This document shows positions 44,810 to 57,366 of a stretch of 64,000 nt of DNA, piece after piece. The notes beneath the pieces are model-generated. The model saw only the letters and a program-made list of their open reading frames with translations, was not told the origin of the DNA and did no database searches. The DNA is taken from contig OW028585.1 in NCBI GenBank assembly GCA_932294295.1, positions 25,090,813-25,154,812 of the forward strand. Reading direction: 5' to 3'. How positions within the stretch are numbered: the stretch's first letter is position 1; every line of letters begins with the position of its first letter. Origin of the DNA: Alitta virens. Taxonomy: Eukaryota > Annelida > Polychaeta > Phyllodocida > Nereididae. The position numbers and the translations under genes are program-made.

Positions 44810-46664
44810 CCATGTTTGTTTTGAAGTAAATGTTTTGTTGTTTTATTAATTAATTAAATAAATGTAGTCAAAGCGAGTTCACAAAAAAAAGTATCGAACC
44901 TGGCCAAAATAAAGTAAAATTTTGAGAAAGCAAGAAAAGGCGCTCAAATTCAGTATCTTCCAACTACATGTATGCCCTAAGCGCAACAAATGGTCCTAAA
45001 CTTACAGTAAAACGTACTCAAGAAGTGCTATTGTCACAGGGAAACTCTGTTATCCAATTGTCTACACATACGCAATTAGTGAATTTGCTTTGATGAAATT
45101 GAAGTCCAATGTAAAAATACTGGTTTTAAGCACAACATACAAGGTGCAGCATAACCAGAGAAAGGTCTTTAGGTTGGCCTTCCTTTCTGGTAGCATTACA
45201 GGTCCCAAGGTTTGGAACTTAATCCATCAGCATCACTGGAAATTAAATGGAATTATGTATTAACATGCGTGAAATGAAAAATTTATGTTTTAAAAACTAA
45301 ACATAATAAATGTTTTGGTACTCTTCAACCTCCAGTAGTAATTAAGAGCAATTCCAAATGAAGTTTTGCACAATCAAAACCAAGTCAGATATGAAATTAC
45401 TTGAGGCCAGTCTACAAAATCCTTTTAATCCCTGTTTTGCTGTCACAACAGACTCCAAGTTTCAAAGAAACTTTGTAAACTATGCATAGAGTATAAAATA
45501 ATTAAAACAAATGAATAACTGTAATATAATAAAAAGGTATTTAAAAAAACCTCAGGGTCCTTTGAAATACTATGTGTAAGGTTCTTCTCAAATATTTGAT
45601 AAGAATCGTGCAAATGATGATACAAGCATCAAATTTGGTGGAGTTGTTTACCTGAGGTTTCTGATCAAATCTGTCCAATGAGCCATTTGAAAATCCAAGA
45701 TGGCGGCCATTTTCAAGATGGCCACAAAATCGGCCTCTTGAAGTTGATTTTGTCATAGAAATAAATGTGTGTAGTTGGCAGATGTGAATGATCGTGGATT
45801 CCTATGTTTTTAAGTATGCTTGAGTGGATTTTATTATTATTATAGCCCTCTGACTTGAACTTCTTCTCATTCTACGCAATTTCAATGATTTTTTATTTTT
45901 ATACATTGCTATTCATATTTGTGGCAGTAACTACTCATGACTATGCCATGGGTGTAGGGGTAGAGGTAGAACCTTCTTTTCTACAGTCAGTCACATCCCT
46001 TGGATGGACTTCTGGCACTAGTCTTCATCACTGGCCACCCTCTCATTTATGGCTCCAAGAAGATGCTAGTGCACAACAATGCCACTCCCTCATAAAAGAC
46101 GTTGGTTTGTGAGGGAACCCAAATGTGGTGAGCACACAGATAGAAAGCATGAAGTTGATGAAACAGATATGCTGATAAGATATAGGTCTTTGACCATTCC
46201 TTTAATCAACATTTTTAGTGTCATAAGTCCTGTGTGCTATGTATGTAATATGTACACTGTCCATACAAGTATAATCTTTGGTCCTATTCTCCTGCTCTTA
46301 CACATACTATCAATTTTGGTGCAGCTGCCAAACTGAATTGAAGCTGGATAGGCAGAATTTGGTGCAATATAAGTTGTTGCTAACACTTGAGTTGCAGCCT
46401 TCTGTTTAACAACAACAACTGACACACAGAGCTGAGAAAAGCCCCAGTAGCTAATAAAGATGAGGTCAGTGGAAGCAAGATCCCATGACAAGTCCAATAA
46501 CCTGAAACGTGAGAGGGTTGTCTATGTAAGACTAACTACGACAAGCAATGATGATAAAACTGAATAAAATTAAAAAAAAGTAAATATGTGCAAGAACACA
46601 CAGCAATGGAAAACAAACTGAGAAGCATCCCCTTGCTTGCTTGGTGGCTCTGTACAAGCAAGAG
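44810..46664. other. Intergenic, no gene recognised
   Basis: A frame at 45855-46112 and a minus-strand frame at 46237-46497 have no recognisable domain. 45700-45725 contains AAGATGGCGGCCATTTT and its near-reverse. Probably old repeat debris. Confidence 0.35.
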
Positions 46665-49258
46665 TTAAGCCCCTTTCACACTTAGCCGGTTTTGCCGTTG
46701 TGAACCCGTAGTATTACATAACGGTGACGTAACGCGCTTCCCGGCTCCAACCCGTGGATACCCGGCGATACCCGCCGGGTGACTTCTGGGACCCGTGGCC
46801 AAGCCAAGAAACCCGGGCCCAGTAGCCGGAAGAGCCATGCTTGACAATGTATGGCTCACCCGTGGCAAACTCCAGGGTGTACAAAAATTCCAAAAAGCCG
46901 GCGGGTCACCAGTGGAAGCCGGCAGGCCACCTGTGGAAGCCAGCGAGAACCCGGCGAGTTATCCGTCCCCAATTTTACCCGTAGTAAAGCCGGCGGCATG
47001 TTCAGGGGTTCTAGGGGTGACCCGCCGGGTTCTACGGGTAACCCGCCGGCTTTTTGCTACCAGCGTCAACGTAGGCAGGGAGGGGGGATTGTATATACTT
47101 TAAAAGGCTGCTGCTCCTCTAATACTACTCCGATTTTCGTCAAATAAGACTGAATTGTCGTATATTTCATATTGATTCCATACATGTTTTCGGATCGTAA
47201 ATAGACCAAATATTAGGCGAGATATTCTTCTGAGAAGGCAGGTAGGCGGCAAACACTGGTGCTCCCTCAAGCGTCCGTGCCCGGACTGTATCATAGCAGG
47301 CAGAGCTAAGTGCTTCTTTAAAAAGCTGCTGCTCCCTTAATATTAGTCTGATTCTCGTCAAATAATACTGGATTGTAGTATAGTTCATACGGATTCCATG
47401 TATGTTTTCGGATCGAGAATAGACCAAATATTAAGCGAGATATTCCATATTATATAATAAGCAAATAAATCTATCTGTCTCTCTAAACTAAATATCTACA
47501 TTTTTGCCCAGTATACCTTATTAATTTTCCTCACCTTATCTATTGTATACTGCCATGATGCAAGATGTACAAAGGGTGCTGGACTGATGCCTATCTCTTT
47601 GTCATTTTCGAAGTGTACAGTCAAATAGTTTTGACCATCATATATACAATGTTTAGATGAGCTTTATTGCAATTCATTTCTACTCATTCTGCCAACTGGC
47701 CAATGGGAAGGACTTTTCCTTGGGTTTTGTAAAAGTCAATTAACCTATATATGTAATAGCAATCTGCCGTGACCGTTATGTCAGTTGCTATTAGCATTTT
47801 GAATGTTACAAAGAATGGGGTAAATCATGCTTTTTCATCATTCATCACAAGCATTAATTGAAATTCTGAATTTCAACTGATTCCTGTTAATTATGCATAT
47901 TAAAGAGGGAGATTGTCTATAATTTGTTTTGATCATGGATGGAACATGCAATATCAAATTTAATTCCAGTTGGATTATTTTCAGAAACAACAACAAGAAC
48001 GAAATATTAATAATTTATATAAAATTAAATAAATATCTTAACTGATTACTCTAACTAGAGCATATCTATCTATAGATAGTTTCTATCATTGTTTTATTTT
48101 CATTTTTTATTGATTACGATTCAATGAATTATTGATAGTAACGTATTATTAGGTGAAGATCTTATAACTATCTGTCTATATACATATCTACATATCTATA
48201 CTCTATGAGGTATTACTAACTTTATTAACAAGAATATTCTTGTTTTTGCCTAGTATACTCCATTAATTTTCCTCACCTTATCTATTATATAAATTTTATT
48301 TGACGAAAGTCGGACTATATACAATTCATTATGACCGTTATACTAAATGACAATTGACACTCAAATATGTGTGATGTTCAAAGTGGCTTCTTTTTAATTG
48401 TGAATTGAATAGGACATGACATTAAGCCTGTAATCCAGGTTAATTGCAATTGACTAAAGACAATTAACCTTTGTGAAGGACTTCTTTACATTTGGTTAAT
48501 TGAATTGAATTACTTATGTTATAATAGCTCATGTCTCACAATGTTATCATTGTTTTATTTTCATTTTTTATAGATTTTTCATATATTTTAAAAGGCTGCT
48601 GTTCCCCTAATATTAGTCCGATTTTCGTCAAATACAGACTGAATTGTTCAGGGAAATGTGTAGAATTTTTATAATAGTTAAACGCCCCAAAATTAATCGC
48701 TGCTCTTTAATGTAGATAGTTAGACACATAGATATGTAGATAGATAGATATGTAGATAGATAGATAGATATGTAGATATGTAGATATGTAGATATGTAGA
48801 TATGTAATTATATAGTTTAGAGGGACAAATAGATTTATATGCTTATTATGTAATATAGAATATCTCGCTTAATATTTGGTCTATTTTCGATCCGAAAACA
48901 CGTATGGAATCAGTATGACCAACCCCCCCCCCCCCCCCCCTCCCTGCCTACGCTGACGCTGGTAGCAAAAAGCCGGCGGGTTACCCGTGGAACTCGGCGG
49001 ATTACTCCTACTACCCGTCGGCTTACTTCTAGGACCCGTAGAACCCATCGAGTGACCTGTAGAACCGCCAAGTGACCCGTAGAACCCGCCAAGTGACCCG
49101 TAGAACCCGCCGAGTGATCTTTAGAACCCGCCAAGTTACCCGTAGAACCCGCCGAGTCACCCGTAGAACTCTTTTTGCCGCCAGAATCAGCCGCCAACCC
49201 GGCGAAAAAAGCTTTTGCATAACCGTTATGCTATACTACGGGTTCACTATGGCAAGAC
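46665..49258. mobile_element. Large GC-ended TIR element, second copy
   Basis: Left end TTAAGCCCCTTTCACACTTA, then GCCGGTTTTGCCGTTGTGAA. The right end (TACTACGGGTTCACTATGGC) is degenerate after ~49255. The GC-rich subterminal arrays (47000, 48960-49200) and the AT-rich core 47460-48850 match 13200-14400 closely. The inner GGCTGCTGCTCC segment is repeated at 47105 and 47325. No transposase. Confidence 0.78.
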
Positions 49259-50989
49259 TTGAAGGCCCAGGCCCTAGGAGCAAGAGAAAGTACATGACCA
49301 CACAGCTTATCTAATTGCCATCTCTACACTTACATCAGTGAGATAAAAGCTGCCAGTGATGGTTCAGATCCACCTATTTTCAGGATTGCTGATATGACCA
49401 AGCTGTACTTGCAGAGGCTGAGCAGCTGGTTATTTACCTGCTTATACATCTGATTTGCTACTCAACAGGACCAGCTATTTTTCACATCCCTCAGCTGCAA
49501 ATTCATCACAAAGGAAAAGATATGCTGCTGGGTCAATCCATATGAATTCACCGAATGCTCCCCAGGTCACCATCTCCAAAAAAATTAAAAAAATTACCAT
49601 TTGTAGGTCTATATAATTAATGGAAAAATCCAAGATTTCAGGTCTTCAGTGTCAATAGTTTAGAAGATACAGCAATTTGAAATTTTAATATTTTTTTGTG
49701 GAAAAGCACAACCGCATGAATTTCCAAGTTAAGACGTCCATATCTCTCTTATTTTTCATAATGTAGGCATGAAGTTGTATTGAAACCATGTATGCTGTTA
49801 CATTAGGGCTATTGGTGATATTTTTCGAACTTTAATGCTCTAAATAAATGGTGGAAACGGAAATGTTGCAAAACGAGACTTTATTTTTTGTAGGGCTGTG
49901 TGGAATCTATGCAAGAATGAGAGCTCATATTTATTTTCTTGCTTCTTATGGTCCACCTGCACATATATGAATGGCCAAAACCACCTTATTTGCAAAAAGA
50001 TGGAAGCCAGAGTAGTTTTAAAAAGACAAATAATATATGATTGTGAAAAAAGCCCTTTATTCTTATGTAATTTTGACCAACAAGAGAGTTCACCATCACT
50101 TCCATATTTTTTTCCCCATTATCACACACATCTAGTGGTCCTCTGGATAAAATATCATTGTGGTGGTCAGATTCCTTCATTTTTTTATGAATTTTAAAAA
50201 AATCGATCTTTATACATTAAAGAAAATAATAGTCTTTTGCTATTTCTTAATATATTAATATAAGAGACATTCAAGCCCTGAATATGCTGATGAATGCACA
50301 TGAAGGCCAAGAAAGTGCAAGAGCTCCCCCCCCCCCTCCCCCACCTTACATTACAAAGAATCCCAACATTCTTCCAGTAGCATGCCATTCCTTCCCAGCA
50401 CTTGAGTCAATCCAGTCACATTTGAAGAGAGAACAGCCTGTGGGCTGTAGTACCTATGTTAGAGCACATCAAATCCAATGGGAGTGGCTCAGATATGGAG
50501 AGGACAATTTTAATCATGTATGGCTGGCCATTTTGGAGGTAGGGGCGGCCTCATCTGGTACATCATAGTCCATGATGTCTGCATCAAGTGTCACCGGTAC
50601 AAGACAAGCCCATCAGATCACGTATAGATTTGCTTTGTATCGTGCCTTAACATAATGCTGATTTTCTTCTAGTAATGGTTTGAGCATCCACATAAGCACT
50701 TTTGTATTAGTTGACGCATTAAGTAATGGCGATTCTATTTTATTTTATTTTATTTTTCACACTAGCAAAATTAACTACCGACAAGGCAGTCTCATCCTCC
50801 ATGTATAATATATATATATATATTAGCTTCAGTGTGAAATACAAGGTGTTACATGGCTATGGAGTGAGGTGTTGACATTGATAATTTAAGAAATAATCAT
50901 TGGTACTATCTATAGTAATAGATATAATAATTATTATGAAGACATGCTCCATCAAATCGAAAGTAAAACCAATACATATGCAAATGTAA
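49259..50989. other. Intergenic with a possible protein remnant
   Basis: 49320-49540 reads, in shifted frames, YISEIKAASDGSDPPIFRI and ADMTKLYLQRL, then PQLQIHHKGKDMLL. It looks like a damaged coding segment of unknown type. The rest, including a frame at 49898-50197, is unrecognised. Confidence 0.35.
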
Positions 50990-51570
50990 TTTTACTTGGT
51001 GTGTATATATAGACAACCATGTATAGACTATGCTTTTAGTGTTTGGGGCCAAACAACTGATCAAAATATTGACAGAATTCAAACAACTTTGACTTCATTA
51101 ATTGCAGGGGACTAGATATTGTAAAATTGTTAAAATGGATGAATATTAGACAAAGATGTACTTATTTTACAATAGTATCAATGTTTAAATGTATACATGG
51201 TCTCTGTCCTAATTATTTATGCGACAGCATTACAATGCAATTTAATGTCTCTGGCTTGTCGACTCGAAGCCATCCTATGAATGTTTATGTGCCAAGACCA
51301 AACTGTGACTTATACAAAAGAACATTTGCTTATTGTGGTGCTATTTATTGGAACTCTTTACTGACAAAAATTAAGGACATTAATCATTTTAATTCTTTCA
51401 AAAAAGCACTTAAAGTTTATATTTTAATGTAAATCTTATGCTTTTATAATATTTTGCTTATTTTATTTTTATCTTTTTATTTTTATATTTATATTGATGT
51501 TCTTAACAGGGTCCGCATGAAAAACAGTTTAACTGATTGTATACACCCTGTGTAAATATGTTCAATAAAT
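50990..51570 (+). mobile_element. LINE 3' end, plus strand
   Basis: Reads YAFSVWGQTTDQNIDRIQTT, then an open frame 51127-51432 with MNIRQRCTYFTIVSMFKCIH, PNYLCDSITMQF and YWNSLLTKIKDIN, the conserved C-terminus of CR1-like RTs. Ends with AATAAATAAATA near 51560, about 75 bp from the duplication junction. Confidence 0.85.
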
Positions 51571-52144
51571 AAATAAATATATGGCCTAGGCTATGGTGAT
51601 GGCCTGCACATCTGCCAGTTTGTCCCTCCCTTTTGTCTCTCTGTCTGTGATGTGTGATCTTTCGTAATTAGTACAATGATGCTGCGTTGCAGAAGTTTTG
51701 ACAACCTACGTAATACCAGTTTCTTTTAAAAAAAGAGATCTGTCGTGTTTAGAAGAGAGGTTGATTTGTGGGCCATCGCCGCACTATCAAAATTAACTTT
51801 ACATTTCATAAGATTAGTGAGGGATCATTAATGGTGTCTTCCGGTGAAAATAAAGGCCATACTTTTGACCCGATTATTGCCAAATTATGATGAAAGTCTC
51901 ATATTCATATCTTCTTTTGAGGCAGAAATATTTTGACTCGGGAAGCCTTCAATTCTTTAGCTTTCTGCAGCTGGGCGTGTGTTATCTAACTGCATACGCT
52001 GAGCCAAAAAAGAAAGCCTTCACAATTCAATTTGTTGCATTTCTCAAGACTCAGCCAAACTGCAGTGTATATAGTCACACCTTCATCTACATGTTTCACT
52101 TAAGTAATGACTATATAACAACCAACAAGTGACTTTAATAGGAT

Positions 52145-52150
52145 TTTATT
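52145..52150 (-). terminator. Poly(A) signal of lectin gene copy 2
   Basis: AATAAA on the minus strand, equivalent to 1212-1217. Confidence 0.6.
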
Positions 52151-52224
52151 ACAACATATTATACAGGATTTTGACCACAAAATTTCATCGTTTCTTTGAT
52201 CCGCTTTTAAAGTGATCCGGCCGC

Positions 52225-55200
52225 TTACTTGACGCATGAATATCTGACCTAAAGTGGACATAAAACACATCAAGTCATGCAACACATTGATTACCAGCAA
52301 ATCATTCGTATCTACATGGCCAAATGTGCCATGTGCGTTTTCCATGAGAAAGATAAACGCATGGAAAACGCATGGTTTTTAGCTAATTATAATAAGGAAA
52401 AAACCATGCGTTTTCCATGCGTTTATCCTTCTCATGGAAAACGCACGTAGCACAATTGGTCATGTAGTGAATATAATTACTATACCTGGAGATATTTGTA
52501 GGTGTTGTAACAAGGATTTCCAAAGAGTTCGTTAGTTGCCACAATTTCGCAGCGGTTTCTTCCATCACACAGTCCACGAACAATTGCTCTGAACAAATTA
52601 TCGAAAGATAATATTCTGTAACAGCTATTTGTACATCTGGCATCATGTATATTTGACATGTTAATTTCACTCATTTACAAAGTGGGCTTGACTATAGCCT
52701 GGCAGCAGTCCTGTAAATTTTCGTGGTATTTTGTAACAGGTTAAATAAACATTGTCTGGGCAGTGGGCAGTATACAGGCATCAGTGCCAACTGACACCAT
52801 TTCACATCATTGAAAATGAGTAATTAGGTTTTATTGGCGATGACTAGTTCATTCAGTGATAACATTCAACCATGGAGACACAGGTGGCTCCATGATGAAA
52901 CAGTTTTAAAGCAGAAATTGCCGATTCACTGTATGAAAACGATGATTGTGGAAAAATAACAGCATTTCAAGATCATTATTTATCAGTATAAAATAGATTA
53001 AGATAGATAGGAAGGCTGTAAAACTGCGTGCACATATAATCCCACGAAAAATATACAGACTCTGATCAAATGAGGGCAGGCTAGCTTGAATATAACAAAA
53101 ACAATTCACAGCGGTTTTCCTTATTTGGATATTTCTAACATTTATCCAGACACAAATTTTAAAAACTGACCTGTCCGCATTAGCATTTCCTACACAGGTG
53201 GTGTCATCATCATGCGGAACGGAGTAAGGACAGAAGTTTTTCTTGTTGGAAGTTTGCTTGCGGCCATAGAAAGCCCATCGTACAAAGATGACACGCCCAG
53301 GTTCGCATGATATTCTCAGTGGTTCTGCATTAGGCTCAACACCGTTCCTCTGGCAGCCCCTTGCCACTCGTCTGATTTCACCTATAAAAGTAAATTTATA
53401 TCTTCATTATCAAGGAAAGGAGAAACAAATCTAGGATGGAACCCTATCTGATGATCATGAAAGCAGTGTTTTTAACTTATAGGCTTATCTGTAGAATGAT
53501 ATTTTAGCCCTCTCTGTAGTATAATGTTGATTCATTCTATTAAGCCTTTACTTATTGTATTATAATATTTCCCACAATTATTGTTTTTTCTCAGGGACCA
53601 TTATATATTTGCAATTATGGTGAATAAAAAACATTCTTTAAATGATAAGAAACTAGATTAATTAAATGGCGTTTATATCATTTAAAATTTAGAAAGTTTT
53701 GCTTTGATATATCACAAACATCTCTGTCTATTTGTTGCCCTGCATGACACAAAAAATGAGTATTTGATTTTCAATAATTATATTTGATAAGGTGATAAAT
53801 CCAATGTCTTACCACAAGTTGTCGAAATCCATTCACATCTCTTGACACTGTCGTCCCATTCCAGAGGAGCAGGGCATGGGCGGTCATAGAAAACTCCTCC
53901 TGAGCAGGAGGCATAATTTGTACAAGATTTGCACGAAGCATAATCTCCATCGGCTTGGTCGTTGCAGTTCTTCAGACACGTCCCTGAAAGTGATACAAAA
54001 TGCCTTTATTTAGAATTGGTTCCCTCTGCATTAATATAATTTCCTTTTCATTGATTATATTACTTTTACCATCTGCGTGCAATATTGGCAGAACTGAACT
54101 GGTTGCATTAGACCATCAATTGCTTTAAAAATCGGTCAGAAATATTCTGTGCATGTGTGTTTCACTACTCACCTGCAGCTAAAGAGGCTGCCTCTTCTTG
54201 TTGAACTTCCAGTTCATCATCATCAATTACTTCAAACAAAATAGGACAAAGCTAAATCAAGCAGCACACAAACTAAAGCTACAGTGTGCTAAATACTTAT
54301 TCTTTGTTTATAACTATGGTATTCACTTGAGTACTTTGTGAGTACAAACATTATCCAATACTTTTCAAATGTGACCTTAGGTCTTTTTTAAGGGCCAACA
54401 CTGCTTAACATGCATTTTCCTCTACTCGTTTTTACATGTTTTTATACTGGGCCATATGAAAAAACTCCTAGGAGATTATTTAACCTAGTGAAAATATACT
54501 AAAAAAAATATATATATATATGCATATGTATATATGTATATAAACTGACAGGACTCCAGATAGCAGGTCCATATCGTTCACTGTTGGTCCTCGGCCGCCA
54601 ATCAGTAGGCCGGTGCCTTACCAGGCATTGTTATTGAACCTCATACAATACAATTTATGGCCATTAAATGCTACAAAAGAGTAGCAGAACATTTTTATTG
54701 GTATTATGAAATAACATACCAGGTACTGCTGGCACAGCAACTTCGGGCTTTGTATCCTTTGGAGCTGTAATACAAATGCTTATTAATAATTGCTGAGAAA
54801 CCATACATGCTTGCCATTTTATCATATGACAATCTACTAAAAAAAAAAATTTTGGAAACCCACGAATGATGAGAGAATAGGAAAGGCTATTATTGAAAGT
54901 TAGCTTACTTTACATCAGTGTGCCACGATTTTAGGTTATTAAATCAGAATATGACATAATAATGTTTTAGTATGTTTGTAAAACAATTATTTTTTAATAT
55001 GCAACAGTTATTTTTCAGTAGGATTTATATGAAAATCTTGAAGTCAGGATTAATCATAGCACATCACAATCCTAAGTCACAATTATAAGACTTATCTTTC
55101 AAGGGCCTTTGCCATCAGAATTACCCACTTTAACAATATGATATCTAAAGTCAATTTTAACAAAATATACTCTGTTAAATATATTACTTACCGGCAGCCA

Positions 55201-55243
55201 CAAGAACCCCGAGGAGAGCAATGCAAAGAATTAGAAGTCTCAT
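52225..55243 (-). CDS. Secreted CBM14 + SUEL-type lectin protein, copy 2
   Basis: Duplicate of the gene at 1292-4310, with exons 55243-55192, 54764-54720, 54229-54173, 53983-53813, 53381-53171, 52588-52486 and 52248-52225. I saw no coding difference; the one substitution noticed within the gene (54486) is intronic. It predicts the same 220-aa secreted protein: signal peptide, acidic linker, eight-cysteine CBM14 and eight-cysteine SUEL lectin with YGR, GNPC and KYL motifs. Upstream promoter and poly(A) signals are copied too, so both genes should be expressible if the duplication is real. If it is an assembly artefact there is only one gene. Confidence 0.85.
52314..52465. mobile_element. Palindromic MITE-like element, duplicated copy
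   Basis: Equivalent of 1381-1532, in the last intron of the copy-2 lectin gene. Confidence 0.85.
52685..52998. repeat. Dispersed repeat, duplicated copy
   Basis: Equivalent of 1752-2065. Confidence 0.7.
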
Positions 55244-55296
55244 GATGTCAACGTTGTCTCTGTTCTGCAGATTGGTGCTGCTTATTCCTTTGCAAG

Positions 55297-55318
55297 CTAT
55301 TTATGGCAAATCTTATCA
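55297..55318 (-). promoter_or_regulatory. TATA-like box and GATA motif, copy 2
   Basis: Identical to 4364-4385 by position and sequence, upstream of the copy-2 ATG at 55243. Confidence 0.5.
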
Positions 55319-55785
55319 ATTTCAGTGACGACTAACTTACGTAACTTAAGGACATCCTGACATTCAAGCACATACTTCAAGGGGTGAGCTATATCCTTAT
55401 TCCTTTTGTCTTTTGGTTTGATATACAATCATTTTTGAATGAACATGCGTCAATCAGATATTATCTGATGTGTTTGTTACCTCTGATAAGAATCACATCA
55501 CAGGTCATTTATCCCATATTACACCCTTACATATGTAATAAAACATCTGTTCGTTCCAGATCAGGTCATTTAAGCAATTGTTTATTGACCATGGTGTTAT
55601 GAAGCATTAAAGAGGATCAACAGAATTTTGTTTTAAGTGTGTGTTTTCATCAATTGTTTTCTCAGAAGTCAAACAGGATGTTTTTGTCTTGTTTATACAT
55701 TCTGAATTCAATAAAATGTACAGCGAATACTGTTATTTTTTCTTGCAAATTGATTACCTTGTATGAGAGTTAAAAAGTATAATGT

Positions 55786-55938
55786 ACATGGCCAAATGTG
55801 CAACGTGCGTTTTCCACGCGTTTGGATAAACGCATGGAAAACGCATGGTTTTCACCTCATGTTAATTAGGCAAAAACCATGCGTTTTACATGAGTTTATC
55901 CTTCTCATGGAAAATGCACGTGGCACATTTGGCCATGA
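55786..55938. mobile_element. Palindromic MITE-like element, duplicated copy
   Basis: Equivalent of 4853-5005. Confidence 0.85.
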
Positions 55939-56599
55939 TATATAGCTAATAAAATATCAATCAATGATGATAGTATGTCAAGTTTTGTCAACACGCAATG
56001 CCATCATGCAATAAGATAATTATGTTTGTAAAAGAAAAGAGTGCGCATCCATTGATGATTTTAAAAGAAAGGCTAAAAATGTATTTTTACCACTGTAATT
56101 CGTCAAATGCTCTTATTCTGAATGTTTTATTGATGATTTTATTCTCGTTTTTATATTAGTATATATTGTATTTTAACTCTACAGGGCCCTGTTTTAAACA
56201 GACAGTAGTCTGATAGGTTACCCTGTTAAAATATACTGAAATAAATAAATCATTGAACTGTTGCTGACGCATGCCCATATCGAACTGATGTGGCATTTTG
56301 CCTAAATCCAGGTTCAGACACCCCAAGACAACAGGCTTGACGCTGGTTGGCATGAAGCCACGCAAAGAAATAAAATTCAAGACACAGAATTGGCTCCCTA
56401 ATGATGACTGTAGTGTAGTGTAGGCACCTGTCATTACAATAGTTTTCATTATTCCTGCACTGTAATAAGTTTCTATAGCTGTCGTGCAATTTAACCATAG
56501 TCTTAACAGCTAATTTGGTATGCAGCCTGCTACTGTTAATCTTTAACAGAAAGATGCCGTAAATCTATCCTACAACATTATACTATAAAATTTACAGCT

Positions 56600-57366
56600 A
56601 AAGCCCCTGTCTCACATAGCCGGTTTTGCCGTAGTGAACCCATAGTATTACATAATGGTTATGCAACAGCTTTTTTCGCTGGGTTGGCAACGGATTCTGG
56701 CGGCAAAAAGGGATCTACGGGTGAATCGGCGGGTTCTATGGGTGACTCGGCGGGTTCTACGGGTGACTCGGCGGGTTCTACAGGTCACTCGGCAGGTTCT
56801 ACGGGTCACTCGGAGGGTTCTACAGGTCACTAGAAGTAAGACAACGGGTAGTAGGAGTAACTCGACGACTACCAGGAGTAATCTGCCGACTTCAACCGGT
56901 GACTCGCCGACTGCTACCAGCGTCAGCATCAGAGTAGGCAGAGTGGGGGGTTGTATATACTTTAAAAGGCTGCTGCTCCCCTAATATAAGTCTGATTTTT
57001 GTCAAATAAGACTTAATTGTAGTATAGTTCATACTGATTCCATACGTGTTTTCAGATCGAAAATATACCAAATATTAAGCAGGTTACCCGCCGGCTTCCA
57101 CTGGTGACCCACCGGCTTCCACGAGTAGTCCGCCGGCTTTTTGGACACCAGGGAGTTTGCCATGGGTGAGCCATGCAAGCATGGCCCTCCTGGCTGCTGG
57201 GCCCGAGTTTCCCAGCTTGGCCACGAGTCCCAGGAGTCAGTCGACGGGTATCCCCGGGTATCGGCGGGTGGCAGTTGGGTTGGAGCCGGGAAGCGTGTTG
57301 CGTAACTGTTATATAATACTACGGGTTCACTACGGGAAAACCGGCTATGTGAGACCGGGGTTTAAA
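56600..57366. mobile_element. GC-rich TIR element, duplicated short copy
   Basis: Equivalent of 5667-6433. Confidence 0.8.
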
